From: Microbacterium salsuginis
Lineage (GTDB): Bacteria; Actinomycetota; Actinomycetes; Actinomycetales; Microbacteriaceae
DNA: 64,000 nt
Assembly: GCF_012524205.1 (NCBI RefSeq)
Contig: NZ_JABACI010000006.1
Location: forward strand, 1 to 64,000
Direction of reading: 5' to 3'
The notes under the pieces were generated by a model, which saw only the letters and a program-made list of their open reading frames with translations, searched no databases and had not been told where the DNA came from. How positions within the stretch are numbered: the stretch's first letter is position 1; every line of letters begins with the position of its first letter. A program made the position numbers and the translations under genes. This document shows, piece after piece, positions 1 through 10,355 of the stretch.

Positions 1-69
1 GAAGCTAAGCCTCCCAGCGCCGATGGTACTGCAGGGGAGACCCTGTGGGAGAGTAGGACACCGCCGGAC
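1..69 (+). rRNA. rrf: 5S ribosomal RNA, 3' part
   Basis: This is the 3' portion of a 5S rRNA gene; its 5' half lies left of the window. The closing block GAGAGTAGGACACCGCC is the typical actinobacterial 5S end, and the text before it reads as the 5S loop/helix segment GAAGCTAAGCCTCCCAGCG. A strong terminator follows about 10 bases later, so this is the end of an rrn operon read rightward. The exact 3' end is uncertain by one or two bases. Confidence 0.93.
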
Positions 70-78
70 ACCCATTAC

Positions 79-116
79 CGAAATGGCCACCCAACGCAGG
101 GTGGCCATTTCGCGTT
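79..116 (+). terminator. rrn operon terminator hairpin
   Basis: A perfect 14-bp inverted repeat (79-92 and 99-112) surrounds a 6-base loop. The arms read CGAAATGGCCACCC and its complement, followed by a short CGTT. The hairpin sits directly behind the 5S gene, the usual place for the rrn terminator. The T-tract is weak, as is common in high-GC actinobacteria. Confidence 0.85.
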
Positions 117-161
117 AACACACCGATTGCCCGTGACGGCGCCATCGGAGAGGATCGAGGA

Positions 162-1484
162 ATGTCAGAGCAGGAGCCGCGAGACGGCGCAGCAGAGCGT
201 GCCCCGCGCGAGCGTGGGCGCGACGCGACGCCGAATCGCGGAAGCCGTTCTTCCTCGGGCAGCGCCGGCGATCGCCGGCCGTACGCGAAACGTGACGACG
301 GGAAGAAGCCGTACGTCAAGCGCGATGGCGACAAGCCGTATGCGAAGCGCGATGGCGAGAAGCGCCCGTACGTGAAGCGTGATGGTGACAAGCCGTACGT
401 GAAGCGCGACGGTGACCGTAAGCCTTACGTCAAGCGTGACGGTGACAAGCCGTATGCGAAGCGGGATGGCGAGAAGCGCCCGTACGTGAAGCGTGATGGT
501 GACAAGCCGTACGTGAAGCGCGACGGTGACCGCAAGCCGTACGCGAAGCGCGACGGCGACAAGCCTTACGGTTCCCGTCCGACCCGGGGTGGCGCAGATC
601 GCCCGGACCGGGCGGTGCGCGACGGCGAGATCCGTTCCGTGCGCCCGCGCCACGACGACCCGATCATCCCCGACGAAGTGACCGCGAAGGACCTGCATCC
701 GAGCGCGCGCAACGAGTTGAAGACGCTGAGCAAGGAGAACGCCGACCAAGTCGCCCGCCACCTCGCGATGGCAGCGCAGCTCATCGACGAGGACCCCGAG
801 CTCGCCCACCAGCATGCGCTGTCGGCGTCCCGTCGTGCCGGGCGCATCGCCGTGGTGCGAGAGACCCTCGCGATCACGGCGTACGCGACCGGCGACTACG
901 GTCTGGCGCTGCGCGAGCTGCGCACGTACCGCCGCATCTCTGGAAAGGACGACCAGATCGCGCTTCTCGTGGACAGCGAGCGCGGTGTCGGCCGCCCTGA
1001 CCGCGCGCTCGAGACGGGCCGAGCCGTCGATCGCGCGTCTCTGCCGACCCCTGTGCGGGTCGAGCTCGCCATCGCGATGTCGGGCGCCCGCCTCGATCTC
1101 GGCGAGCCCGACCGCGCATTGCGCGAACTGGACATCCCCGAGCTCGACCCCGACCGTGCCTTCGAGTGGAGTCCCGCGCTGTTCTCGGCGCGTGCCGCGG
1201 TGCTCGAGGAGCTCGGCCGGGCCGAGGAGGCAGAGCGGTGGCGCAGTCGCGCTCTCGTCGCCGCCGAAGCGCTCGACGCGGCGTCGGGCGCGGACGACCT
1301 CGAGACGATCTTCGTCGAGGAGGTCGAGGAGGTCGAGGAGGAATCCGACGACGAGTTCGAGGCCGAGGCATCCGACGAGGCTGCCGATGTCTCCGCCGAA
1401 GCTGCTGTGGACGACGTGTCACCCGAGGAGCACGACGCCTCGCCCGACGAGCGCGGGGAGTCGCCGGACGAGGCACGGCCCTGA
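162..1484 (+). CDS. Basic repeat protein with TPR-like C-terminal half
   Basis: A 440-residue protein in three parts. Residues about 35-140 are a low-complexity basic region made of ten 9-10 residue units of the type KRDGDKPYV/KRDGEKRPYV; four units form a 114-bp block present twice in tandem (318-431, 432-545). Residues about 170-380 look helical and TPR-like, with Ala/Leu/Arg-rich pairs such as ALRELRTYRR. The last 60 residues are very acidic (EEVEEVEEESDDE). The start ATG has GAGGATCGAGGA just upstream. The stop overlaps the next ATG (ATGA), so it is probably translated together with the HAD hydrolase. I do not recognise a named function. The charge split suggests RNA binding or self-association, which is inference. 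Confidence 0.85.
   Translation: MSEQEPRDGAAERAPRERGRDATPNRGSRSSSGSAGDRRPYAKRDDGKKPYVKRDGDKPYAKRDGEKRPYVKRDGDKPYVKRDGDRKPYVKRDGDKPYAKRDGEKRPYVKRDGDKPYVKRDGDRKPYAKRDGDKPYGSRPTRGGADRPDRAVRDGEIRSVRPRHDDPIIPDEVTAKDLHPSARNELKTLSKENADQVARHLAMAAQLIDEDPELAHQHALSASRRAGRIAVVRETLAITAYATGDYGLALRELRTYRRISGKDDQIALLVDSERGVGRPDRALETGRAVDRASLPTPVRVELAIAMSGARLDLGEPDRALRELDIPELDPDRAFEWSPALFSARAAVLEELGRAEEAERWRSRALVAAEALDAASGADDLETIFVEEVEEVEEESDDEFEAEASDEAADVSAEAAVDDVSPEEHDASPDERGESPDEARP
318..545 (+). repeat. Two tandem 114-bp coding repeats
   Basis: Two in-frame 114-bp blocks (318-431 and 432-545) each encode 38 residues, i.e. four KRDG(D/E)(K/R)PY units. They differ by only a few, mostly synonymous, bases. 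The pattern fits recent slippage or unequal crossing-over inside the coding region. Confidence 0.9.
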
Positions 1485-2521
1485 TGCCGCTGTTCGGGCG
1501 GCGTCCCGCGACGGCCGCACCGCTGGAGGGTGTCGACGTGGTCCTGGCGGATCTGGACGGGGTCGTCTACGCCGGAGCGGGAGCATTGCCGCACGCGGTC
1601 GAGAGCCTGAACCGGGCTCGCGACGGCCGAGTGCTCGCCTACATCACGAACAACGCCTCGCGCACCGACGCGTCCGTCGCCGCACACCTGTCGGAACTCG
1701 GGTTGCGCACGGATGCCCGGGACGTCGTGACGAGTCCGCAGGCGGCGATGCGGCTCCTGTCCACACGGATCCCCGCCGGCTCGACGGTGCTCGTCGTCGG
1801 GGGCGACGGCCTCGTCGTCGAGGTGGAGAAGGCCGGCTTCGCCGTGACCCGCAGCGCCGACGACGCGCCCGCCGCGGTCGTCCAGGGCTTCGCGCCTGAG
1901 GTGGGCTGGACGCAACTGGCAGAGGCCGCGTTCGCCCTCAAGGTTCCCGAGGAGGACGGCGGCATCCCCTGGATCGCGACCAACACGGACTGGACCATCC
2001 CTCAGTCCCGCGGGATCGCACCGGGCAACGGCACCCTCGTCTCGGCGGTGCACACGGCGGTGGGGCGCCTTGCGACCGTCGCGGGCAAGCCCGAGGTGCC
2101 GATCTTCGAAGAGGCCGTCTCGCGGTTCGACGCCCGGCATCCGCTCTTCCTCGGTGATCGGCTCGACACCGACATCCTCGGCGCGAACCGCGCCGGCATC
2201 CCGTCCGCCCTCGTCCTGACGGGGATCGACAGGCCCAAGCACGTGCTCGCCGCACCCGAGGGCTCGCGACCGACGTACATCCTCGGCGACCTGCGTGAGC
2301 TGCACGAGCCCTACCCGCAGGTGCGCGTCACCGACGGTGCCGCCACCGTTCGCGGCGCGACCGTCGCGATCGACGGTCCCGATGTGCGGATCGTCAGCGA
2401 GGGAGATCGGCCGATCGATCTGGTCCGCGCCGGCGCCGCCGCCATCTGGTCGACGGGGCGCGCCATCTTCGGCTTCCGGGTTCCCGAAAGGCTCTACGCG
2501 GATCCGTTCCACCGGCCCTGA
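1484..2521 (+). CDS. HAD-superfamily (IIA) sugar-phosphate phosphatase
   Basis: A 345-residue HAD hydrolase of the NagD/4-nitrophenylphosphatase type (family assignment from motifs). Motif I is DLDGVVY, with catalytic aspartates near residues 24 and 26. Motif II is ITNNASRT, and the C-terminal motif is LGDRLDTDILGANRAGIPS. The last 80 residues extend past the HAD fold. I chose ATG 1484, which overlaps the upstream stop, over an upstream in-frame ATG that would run through the previous gene. The likely substrate is a small phosphorylated sugar or glycerol phosphate; the real substrate cannot be read from sequence. Confidence 0.92.
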   Translation: MPLFGRRPATAAPLEGVDVVLADLDGVVYAGAGALPHAVESLNRARDGRVLAYITNNASRTDASVAAHLSELGLRTDARDVVTSPQAAMRLLSTRIPAGSTVLVVGGDGLVVEVEKAGFAVTRSADDAPAAVVQGFAPEVGWTQLAEAAFALKVPEEDGGIPWIATNTDWTIPQSRGIAPGNGTLVSAVHTAVGRLATVAGKPEVPIFEEAVSRFDARHPLFLGDRLDTDILGANRAGIPSALVLTGIDRPKHVLAAPEGSRPTYILGDLRELHEPYPQVRVTDGAATVRGATVAIDGPDVRIVSEGDRPIDLVRAGAAAIWSTGRAIFGFRVPERLYADPFHRP

Positions 2522-2561
2522 TCGCACCGGTCCCGGCGTGACTCGCCCGTATCCTTGGGGC

Positions 2562-2720
2562 ATGGATGCGACGCGAGACGCTGACGACGACACCGGGGAC
2601 CTGCTCTCGACCCTCGAGGTGATCGAGGCTCAGCCGCTCGCGACGCGTGCGGAAGCGTACGAGAGCCTCCACGACACCCTCGCCCGCCGCTTGGAGTCGA
2701 ACCCCGGCTCCCCGTCATGA
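2562..2720 (+). CDS. Small acidic protein, 52 residues
   Basis: A 52-residue acidic protein (MDATRDADDDTGDLLSTLEV start) with a helical stretch around residues 17-45. Its stop overlaps the ATG of tlyA by four bases, which supports real, coupled translation. A TATCCT hexamer ending a few bases before the ATG could be a -10 box of a leaderless transcript. Short genes of this kind precede tlyA in related actinobacteria as far as I recall. Function unknown. Confidence 0.75.
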   Translation: MDATRDADDDTGDLLSTLEVIEAQPLATRAEAYESLHDTLARRLESNPGSPS

Positions 2721-3511
2721 CCCAGCGTCTCGATGCGGCCCTGGCCGGTCGGGGACTCGCTCGATCTCGCACGCACGCGGCCACCCTCATCTCGGAGGGG
2801 CGTGTGAGCGTGGATGGCAGGCCCGTCGTGAAGGCATCCGCTCCCGTCTCCGACGACAGCGCGATCGAGGTGAGCGGTACCGACCATTACGTGAGCAGAG
2901 CCGCGCACAAGCTCATTGCCGGTCTGGACGCCTTCGGCATCGACGTGGGCGGCCGTGTCGCGCTCGACATGGGCGCCTCCACCGGCGGCTTCACCCAGGT
3001 GCTGCGGGAGCGCGGCGCCGAGCCCGTGATCGCGGTCGACGTCGGGCACGGCCAGCTCGCAGCATCCGTCGCCGCCGATCCGGGCGTCGTGTCGATCGAA
3101 GGGTTCAACGTCCGCTACATGACGCCGGCATCGCTCTCCGAGGCGAGTCATGTCGATGCCGCGCCGTCGCTCATCACCGGGGATCTGTCGTTCATCTCGC
3201 TCGCGCACGTGCTGCCGGCCGCGCGCACGGTCGCGGCGCCGGATGCCGACCTGGTGCTCTTGATCAAGCCTCAGTTCGAGGTCGGACGCACCGCGGTCAA
3301 GGGCGGTCTCGTGACCAATCCGACCCTGCGGGCGGATGCTGTCTCGACGGTGCTCTGGACGGCGTGGGATCACGGCCTGGGCACGTGCGGACTGATCGCC
3401 TCGCCGCTGGCGGGCACGCACGGCAACCGCGAATACGTGGCCCATCTCGCGGTCGGACGTGGAAGCATTCCCGAGCAGTGGCGCGACGAGGTCGACCGCC
3501 TCACCGACTGA
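2717..3511 (+). CDS. tlyA: TlyA-family rRNA 2'-O-methyltransferase
   Basis: A 264-residue TlyA/FtsJ-type protein. An N-terminal S4 RNA-binding domain (about 1-60) is followed by a Rossmann methyltransferase domain. The SAM motif is LDMGASTGGF. The K-D-K-E catalytic tetrad appears as SRAAHKL, GDLSFISL, LIKPQFE and GTHGNREYV. TlyA proteins methylate cytidines in 16S and/or 23S rRNA, and loss is linked to capreomycin resistance in mycobacteria (family knowledge). The start overlaps the small upstream gene, and NAD kinase and RecN follow, the classic actinobacterial order. Confidence 0.95.
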   Translation: MTQRLDAALAGRGLARSRTHAATLISEGRVSVDGRPVVKASAPVSDDSAIEVSGTDHYVSRAAHKLIAGLDAFGIDVGGRVALDMGASTGGFTQVLRERGAEPVIAVDVGHGQLAASVAADPGVVSIEGFNVRYMTPASLSEASHVDAAPSLITGDLSFISLAHVLPAARTVAAPDADLVLLIKPQFEVGRTAVKGGLVTNPTLRADAVSTVLWTAWDHGLGTCGLIASPLAGTHGNREYVAHLAVGRGSIPEQWRDEVDRLTD

Positions 3512-3587
3512 TCCAGTGTCGGACTCCCCGCCCGTCGGAGCGATCGGACAGAATGGGGAGGACCGTGAACCGACTGGCGGGGAGCCG

Positions 3588-4553
3588 ATGAACAACGCCG
3601 ACGACGAGCGCAGCATCCTGGTGGTCGCGCATGCGCACCGAGACGACACGGTCATCGCCGCGGAGCGCGTGGTCTCGGCTCTGCGGTCGTCCGGCGCGCG
3701 CCCTGTGATCGCCCCCGACGACCGCGACGAGCTCGTGGCGGTGCGCCCGTCGTTCGCCGATGTCGCGGTCCTCGGCCGCGACATCGCGGTGACCGAGATC
3801 GAGCTGGCGATCGTGCTCGGCGGCGACGGCACGATCCTGCGCGCCGCCGAGCTCGTGCGCGACGGCACGGCTCCGGTCCTGGGGATCAACATGGGGCACG
3901 TCGGCTTCCTCGCCGAGATCGAGCGCGACGACATGGACGCCGCCGTCCGTCGTGTCATCGAGCGCGACTACGACGTCGAGGAGCGGCTCGCGCTGCAGGT
4001 GCGCGTGAAGGACACCGTCGACTCGGTCATCTACGAGACGTGGGCGCTGAACGAGGCGACCGTCGAGAAGGCCAGCCGGGAGCGCATGCTCGAGGTCGTG
4101 ATCGAGGTCGACGGACGCCCGCTCTCCACCTTCGGCTGCGACGGGGTGGTCATCTCGACCCCGACCGGGTCGACCGCCTACAACTTCTCGGCCGGCGGCC
4201 CCGTCATCTGGCCGACCGTGCAGGCGATCTCGGTGGTGCCGCTGTCGGCGCACGCGCTGTTCGCCAAGCCGCTCGTGGTCGGCCCCGAGCACGCGGTCGC
4301 GATCGAGGTCCTCGAGCACACCAACGGCACCGGTATCCTGTGGTGCGACGGCCGCCGCTCGCACGACCTGCCGCCCGGCGCGCGCGTGGTGGTGCGCCGC
4401 TCCGACCGCCCGGTGCGACTGGCGCGACTGCATCCCGCGCAGTTCACGGACCGGCTCGTGCGAAAGTTCCGTCTTCCCGTCGAGGGCTGGCGCGGCCCCG
4501 CGGCGATCACCGGCACCTTGCCCACCCAGGCGAGCGCGGAGCTCCCCCTGTGA
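3588..4553 (+). CDS. nadK: NAD kinase
   Basis: A 321-residue ATP-NAD kinase that makes NADP+ from NAD+. It carries the GGDGT motif near residue 78, followed by LGINMGHVGFLAE, NEATVEK and the TPTGSTAYNFSAGGPV block of the family. ATG 3588 was chosen because it follows a GGCGGGGAG ribosome site and sits at the start of conserved sequence; an in-frame ATG at 3459 would overlap tlyA by 50 bases. Its stop overlaps the GTG of recN, so the two are probably coupled. Confidence 0.95.
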   Translation: MNNADDERSILVVAHAHRDDTVIAAERVVSALRSSGARPVIAPDDRDELVAVRPSFADVAVLGRDIAVTEIELAIVLGGDGTILRAAELVRDGTAPVLGINMGHVGFLAEIERDDMDAAVRRVIERDYDVEERLALQVRVKDTVDSVIYETWALNEATVEKASRERMLEVVIEVDGRPLSTFGCDGVVISTPTGSTAYNFSAGGPVIWPTVQAISVVPLSAHALFAKPLVVGPEHAVAIEVLEHTNGTGILWCDGRRSHDLPPGARVVVRRSDRPVRLARLHPAQFTDRLVRKFRLPVEGWRGPAAITGTLPTQASAELPL

Positions 4554-6241
4554 TCGAAGAGATGCGCCTGCGGGATCTGGGTGTGATCGCTGAGGCGACG
4601 CTGCCGATCGGCGCCGGCTTCACCGCCATCACGGGCGAGACGGGCGCGGGAAAGACCATGGTCGTGACCGGGCTTGGGCTGCTGCTCGGCCAGCGCGCGG
4701 ACTCCGGCGCGGTGCGCGCCGGCGCGGCGCAGGCGACCGTCGACGGGGTGTGGATCGTGCCCGAGGACGGCGCGGTGGCCGAGCGGGTGCGTGAGGCCGG
4801 CGGCGATGTCGAGCCTCTCGGCGACGGGCGCGCCGAGCTGTTCGTCGGGCGTTCGATCTCGAGCGAGGGGCGGGGACGCGCTTCGGTGGGCGGCCGTGCC
4901 GCGCCGGCCGGCGTGCTCGCCGACCTCGCCGACGAGCTCGTGGTGGTCCACGGGCAGTCCGATCAGCTGCGCCTGCGCTCCGCCGCCGCCCAGCGCGACG
5001 CTCTGGACCGGTTCGGCGGTGAGGCGGTCCGCACCGCCCGCGACGAGTACCGGCGGGCGTACGAGCGGTGGCGCGCCCTCGATCGCGAGCTCTCGCAGCT
5101 GACGACCGACCGTGACTCCCGCGCGGCCGAGGCAGACGAACTTCGTGCCCAGCTCGCCGAGATCGAGCAGGCGGCGCCCCAGCCGGGCGAAGACGCCGAG
5201 CTCACCACGCGCGCCGAGCGGCTCGCGAACGCCGAAGAGCTGCGCATCGCCGCAGCCTCGGCGCACGAGGCGCTGTCGGGGGAGGGAGACGGCCCGGATG
5301 CCGCATCCCTGCTCGCTGAGGCGCGCCGAGCGCTGGAGCGCGTGCACGATCCCGTCCTCGAGGAGCTCTCGGAGCAGGTCGCCGACCTCGGCTATCGCAC
5401 CGCCGATGTCGCGGCCGCGCTCGCGGGGTACCTCGCGGACCTCGACGAGTCCGGACCGCACGAACTGGCCGCGGTCGAGGAGCGCCGGGCGGTGCTCGCC
5501 GGCCTGGTGCGCACGCACGGCACTCTCGAAGCCGCGATCGCGCTGCTCGACGTCGGCTCCTCGCGTCTGGCCGAGCTCGACGACGACTCGGGGCGGATCG
5601 AGCGTCTCACCGAGGAGCGGGATGCCGCGGCATCCGCTCTCGACGATGTTGCTGCGGTGCTGACCGCGGCCCGCACCGATGCGGCCGGGCGGCTGGGCGC
5701 CGCCGTCACCAACGAGCTGCGTGCCCTGGCGATGCCGGATGCCCGACTCGAGGTGTCGGTCGCGCCCGGTGCGGAGACGGCGAACGGACGGGACGACGTC
5801 GCGATCCTGCTGGCGCCGCACCCGGGGGCCGAGCCCCGCGCCGTCTCGAAGGGCGCGAGCGGCGGCGAGCTCAGTCGCGTGATGCTGGCGATCGAGGTCG
5901 TGATCGCTGCCGTCGATCCTGTCCCGACCTTCGTCTTCGACGAGGTCGACGCCGGCATCGGCGGGGCCGCGGCGATCGAAGTGGGGCGCCGCCTGGCGCG
6001 ATTGGCGCAGTCGTCACAGGTGATCGCCGTGACCCATCTGGCCCAGGTGGCCGCGTTCGCGACCAACCACCTCAGTGTCGTGAAGGCGAACGACGGCTCG
6101 GTGACGGCATCCGACGTGCGCCGGCTCGAGGGCGCGCAGCGCGAGGCCGAGATGGCCCGCCTGCTCTCAGGCATGCCCGATTCCGACGCAGCGCTGACTC
6201 ACGCACGTGAGTTGCTCAGCCTTCGGACCGAAGTCGACTGA
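4550..6241 (+). CDS. recN: DNA repair protein RecN
   Basis: A 563-residue SMC-like ATPase for double-strand-break repair. Walker A GETGAGKT lies near residue 30. Long Glu/Arg/Ala-rich coiled-coil segments fill the middle (about 150-370). The C-terminal ABC signature SGGELSRVMLAIE precedes Walker B in FVFDEVDAGIGG. GTG 4550 forms a GTGA overlap with the nadK stop; an in-frame ATG at 4562 is an alternative. The coding region contains the palindrome GGATGCCGCGGCATCC at 5620-5635 (see findings). Confidence 0.95.
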   Translation: MIEEMRLRDLGVIAEATLPIGAGFTAITGETGAGKTMVVTGLGLLLGQRADSGAVRAGAAQATVDGVWIVPEDGAVAERVREAGGDVEPLGDGRAELFVGRSISSEGRGRASVGGRAAPAGVLADLADELVVVHGQSDQLRLRSAAAQRDALDRFGGEAVRTARDEYRRAYERWRALDRELSQLTTDRDSRAAEADELRAQLAEIEQAAPQPGEDAELTTRAERLANAEELRIAAASAHEALSGEGDGPDAASLLAEARRALERVHDPVLEELSEQVADLGYRTADVAAALAGYLADLDESGPHELAAVEERRAVLAGLVRTHGTLEAAIALLDVGSSRLAELDDDSGRIERLTEERDAAASALDDVAAVLTAARTDAAGRLGAAVTNELRALAMPDARLEVSVAPGAETANGRDDVAILLAPHPGAEPRAVSKGASGGELSRVMLAIEVVIAAVDPVPTFVFDEVDAGIGGAAAIEVGRRLARLAQSSQVIAVTHLAQVAAFATNHLSVVKANDGSVTASDVRRLEGAQREAEMARLLSGMPDSDAALTHARELLSLRTEVD

Positions 6242-6255
6242 TAGGATAAAAGCCC

Positions 6256-7976
<1,721 letters not shown>

Positions 7977-7980
<4 letters not shown>

Positions 7981-8588
7981 CGACGCCCGGGGCGCGGGTC
8001 GGCGCAGAGCCGGCAGACGAGCCGCTCGAGGCGACGGTGATCTCGAGCGATCTCGTCTACGAGGGACGGGTGTGGGACGTCCGCAGCGACACCGTCGCGT
8101 ACCGCGACGGCACGATCGTCCGCCAGTACGTCGAGCACCCGGGTGCGGCCGCGGTCGTGGCGCTCGATGAGGACGACCGGATGCTGCTGATCCAGCAGTA
8201 CCGGCATCCGATCCGTCACCGCGATTGGGAGATCCCCGCGGGCCTGCTGGACGTCGACGGCGAATCGCCGCTCGAGACCGCCAGGCGTGAGCTTGCGGAG
8301 GAAGTGGACCTGCAGGCGGCCGACTGGGAGCCGCTCGTGAGCATCTTCACGACGCCCGGTGGCAACGACGAGATCGTGCACCTGTTCCTCGCTCGAGGGC
8401 TCTCGCCGGCCGGTGCCGTGCATGCACGCGAGGACGAGGAGGCCGACATCGTCCTGGAGTGGGTCGCGCTGGACGAGGTGATCGCGGGGATCCTCGCCGG
8501 CAGGCTGCGCAACGGGATCATGACGATCGGGGCGCTCGCCGCCGCGGAACGGCTTCGCGTCGCGCGAGCGGAGACCGCGGGCCGCTGA
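7977..8588 (+). CDS. NUDIX hydrolase, ADP-ribose pyrophosphatase type
   Basis: A 203-residue NUDIX protein. The NUDIX box GLLDVDGESPLETARRELAE continues EEVDL, so the last glycine of the consensus is replaced by Asp while all metal-binding glutamates are kept. N-terminal FxG- and HPGAAAVVAL-type strands match the ADP-ribose/nucleoside-diphosphate-sugar hydrolase branch. The GTG start overlaps the pyrG stop (GTGA). It probably hydrolyses ADP-ribose or a related nucleotide; specificity is inferred from family only. Confidence 0.9.
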
Positions 8589-8614
8589 CATGGGTCGCGC
8601 GGGGGAGTCCGGCC

Positions 8615-9538
8615 ATGCGGCTTGAGCGTGCGGTCGACTCGTACCTGCGGCACATCACGATCGAGCGCGGGCTGTCCGACAACACGGTCGCCGCGTACCG
8701 TCGCGATCTCTCGGGGTACCTGACATGGCTCGGCGAACAGGGCGTGGCCGACACCTCCGAGGTGACGCCCACGCTCGTCGGCAGCTTCATCGCGGATCGG
8801 GCCGCGGCGCAGCCCCCGATGGCGTCCTCGTCCCTCGCGCGGCTGCAGTCCTCGGTGCGGGGTCTGCACCGCTTCCTCGCGCGTGAGGGGGTCGAGAACA
8901 CCGACCCGTCGACGAAGCTGCGGCCCCCGAAGCAGCCGCGCCGGCTGCCGAAGGCGCTCACGATCGATCAGGTCGAGAAGCTGCTCGACGCCTCGGGTCC
9001 GCTCCCGCAGGATGCCGCACCAGGGGAGCTCACGGGCTTGCGCGATCGTGCACTGCTCGAGCTGCTCTACGCCACCGGTGCCCGCGTGTCGGAGATCGTG
9101 CAGCTCGACGTCGACGATGTCGCTCACGGCGATGTGCTCCGGGTGCGGGGCAAAGGGGACAAGGAGCGGATCGTGCCCGTCGGTTCGTACGCACGGGCGG
9201 CCCTGGACGCGTACCTCACGCGGGCGCGACCCGAGCTGTCGCGACGCGGACGTGCGACGCCCAAGCTGTTCCTCGGTGCGCGCGGTGCGCCGCTGTCGCG
9301 GCAGAGCGCATGGCTCGTCATCCACTCCGCTGCGGAGCGCGCGCACCTCAGCGCGCACGTCTCGCCGCACACTCTGCGGCACTCGTTCGCGACCCACCTG
9401 CTGCAGGGCGGCGCCGATGTGCGGGTCGTGCAGGAGCTGCTCGGCCACGCCTCGGTCGCCACCACGCAGATCTACACCTACGTCTCGGTGGACGCGCTGC
9501 GCGACGTCTACGCCACGTCGCATCCGCGAGCCCGCTGA
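8615..9538 (+). CDS. xerD: Tyrosine recombinase XerD
   Basis: A 307-residue tyrosine recombinase that resolves chromosome dimers at dif with XerC (family role). An N-terminal SAM-like DNA-binding domain starts at LERAVDSYLRHITIERGLS. The catalytic residues are visible: Arg in ATGARVSEIVQLDV, Lys in RGKGDKERIVPVG, His-x-x-Arg in SPHTLRHSF, His in LLGHASVATTQ, and Tyr in IYTYVS. ATG 8615 was preferred to in-frame upstream codons inside the NUDIX gene. Position next to parA-scpA-scpB marks it as the housekeeping recombinase rather than a phage integrase. Confidence 0.94.
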   Translation: MRLERAVDSYLRHITIERGLSDNTVAAYRRDLSGYLTWLGEQGVADTSEVTPTLVGSFIADRAAAQPPMASSSLARLQSSVRGLHRFLAREGVENTDPSTKLRPPKQPRRLPKALTIDQVEKLLDASGPLPQDAAPGELTGLRDRALLELLYATGARVSEIVQLDVDDVAHGDVLRVRGKGDKERIVPVGSYARAALDAYLTRARPELSRRGRATPKLFLGARGAPLSRQSAWLVIHSAAERAHLSAHVSPHTLRHSFATHLLQGGADVRVVQELLGHASVATTQIYTYVSVDALRDVYATSHPRAR

Positions 9539-9646
9539 GCGGGCCGGCGAAGGCGAGTTGGCACGCCGACCGGATCTCCGCCAGACTTGGCCGCTGGAGC
9601 CCGCCGTGGGGGTGGGACATCGACAGATCCGGGGGGATCGATTCCC

Positions 9647-10165
9647 ATGACACACAACCGCGCGCGTCTGGCCCTGGCAGGCCTCGTTCTCGCGACCGCG
9701 GCCGCCCTGAGCGGCTGCTCCCTCGTCGACCAGCTCGTCCCGGCCTCGGAGCCGGTCCGCGACGCCCAGACCGACGAAGTGACCGAGGCCAACGACAACG
9801 CCGACGTCTTCGCGATCCAGGTCGGCGACTGCCTCGCCACGGCCGACATGGGATCGGTCGACGAGGTGACCAGCATCCCGGTCGTCCCGTGTGCCGATCC
9901 GCACGACGACGAGGTGTACTACGCGTACAACATGGCCGAGGGTGAATACCCCGGCGAGGACGCCGTGAAGGCCGACGCCGACGCCACCTGCATCCCCGAG
10001 TTCGCGAACTTCATCGGACTGGCGTACGAGGAGTCGGTGCTCGACTACTGGCCGCTGTACCCCACCGAGGGATCGTGGGCCAGCGGCGACCGCGAGGTGC
10101 TGTGCATCGCGTGGGACCCCTCCGGGGCCAAGCTCACGGGCACGCTCGCCGGCGCCGCCCGCTGA
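9647..10165 (+). CDS. Septum-formation-family lipoprotein
   Basis: A 172-residue predicted lipoprotein. The signal peptide ends in a lipobox LSGC (Cys near residue 24), so it should be anchored on the outer face of the membrane. The mature part matches the actinobacterial septum-formation domain type: VGDCLA near the start, PCADPHDDEVYY, and a later CIPEF/CIAW pair giving four cysteines likely to form two disulfides. Role in septation is a family label, not shown here. The ATG is at 9647; upstream in-frame sequence lacks conserved features. Confidence 0.85.
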   Translation: MTHNRARLALAGLVLATAAALSGCSLVDQLVPASEPVRDAQTDEVTEANDNADVFAIQVGDCLATADMGSVDEVTSIPVVPCADPHDDEVYYAYNMAEGEYPGEDAVKADADATCIPEFANFIGLAYEESVLDYWPLYPTEGSWASGDREVLCIAWDPSGAKLTGTLAGAAR

Positions 10166-10176
10166 TTCCCGGCGTC

Positions 10177-10282
10177 GGGGGGGGGGGGCGGGGGGGGCGG
10201 GGCGGCCCCGGGGGGCAGGGGGGCGGGCCCGCGGGGGCCGCGGCGTTGTGCCGGGGTGGGGGGGGCCCCGGGGGTGGGCCCC
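10177..10282 (+). repeat. 106-bp G-run tract (G-quadruplex-like)
   Basis: Runs of 12, 8, 4, 6, 6, 5, 4, 8 and 5 consecutive G occur within 106 bases, with only three T and one A in the tract. No coding sequence is supported here. It lies 11 bases after the lipoprotein stop and about 70 bases before the parA start. It may be a true G-quadruplex-forming element or a low-quality consensus stretch; see findings. Confidence 0.75.
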
Positions 10283-10321
10283 GCGACGCCGTTTCTACCG
10301 GTGCGAAGCCTCGTGGCCGAC

Positions 10322-10327
10322 TAATAT
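10322..10327 (+). promoter_or_regulatory. Possible -10 box of parA
   Basis: TAATAT, an AT-rich hexamer in very GC-rich DNA, lies 28 bases before the parA GTG. No convincing -35 is found at 16-18 bases upstream. It is suggested as a -10 box by composition and place only. Confidence 0.4.
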
Positions 10328-10355
10328 CGAGCGAGCACGAGGAAGCGGGAGCACG

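Noticed and set aside
318..545. Possible CRISPR-like repeats
   Set aside because: The units are contiguous, in frame, without spacers, and encode a protein repeat. No cas genes or spacer pattern occur in the window.
896..2593. A 565-codon leftward open frame over the HAD gene and its neighbours
   Set aside because: It crosses several genes with good motifs on the other strand and shows only low-complexity Ser/Ala/Arg composition.
8615..9538. Tyrosine recombinase as a sign of a prophage or integrative element
   Set aside because: Motifs, length and the parA-scpA-scpB neighbourhood fit housekeeping XerD. No phage genes or attachment repeats flank it.
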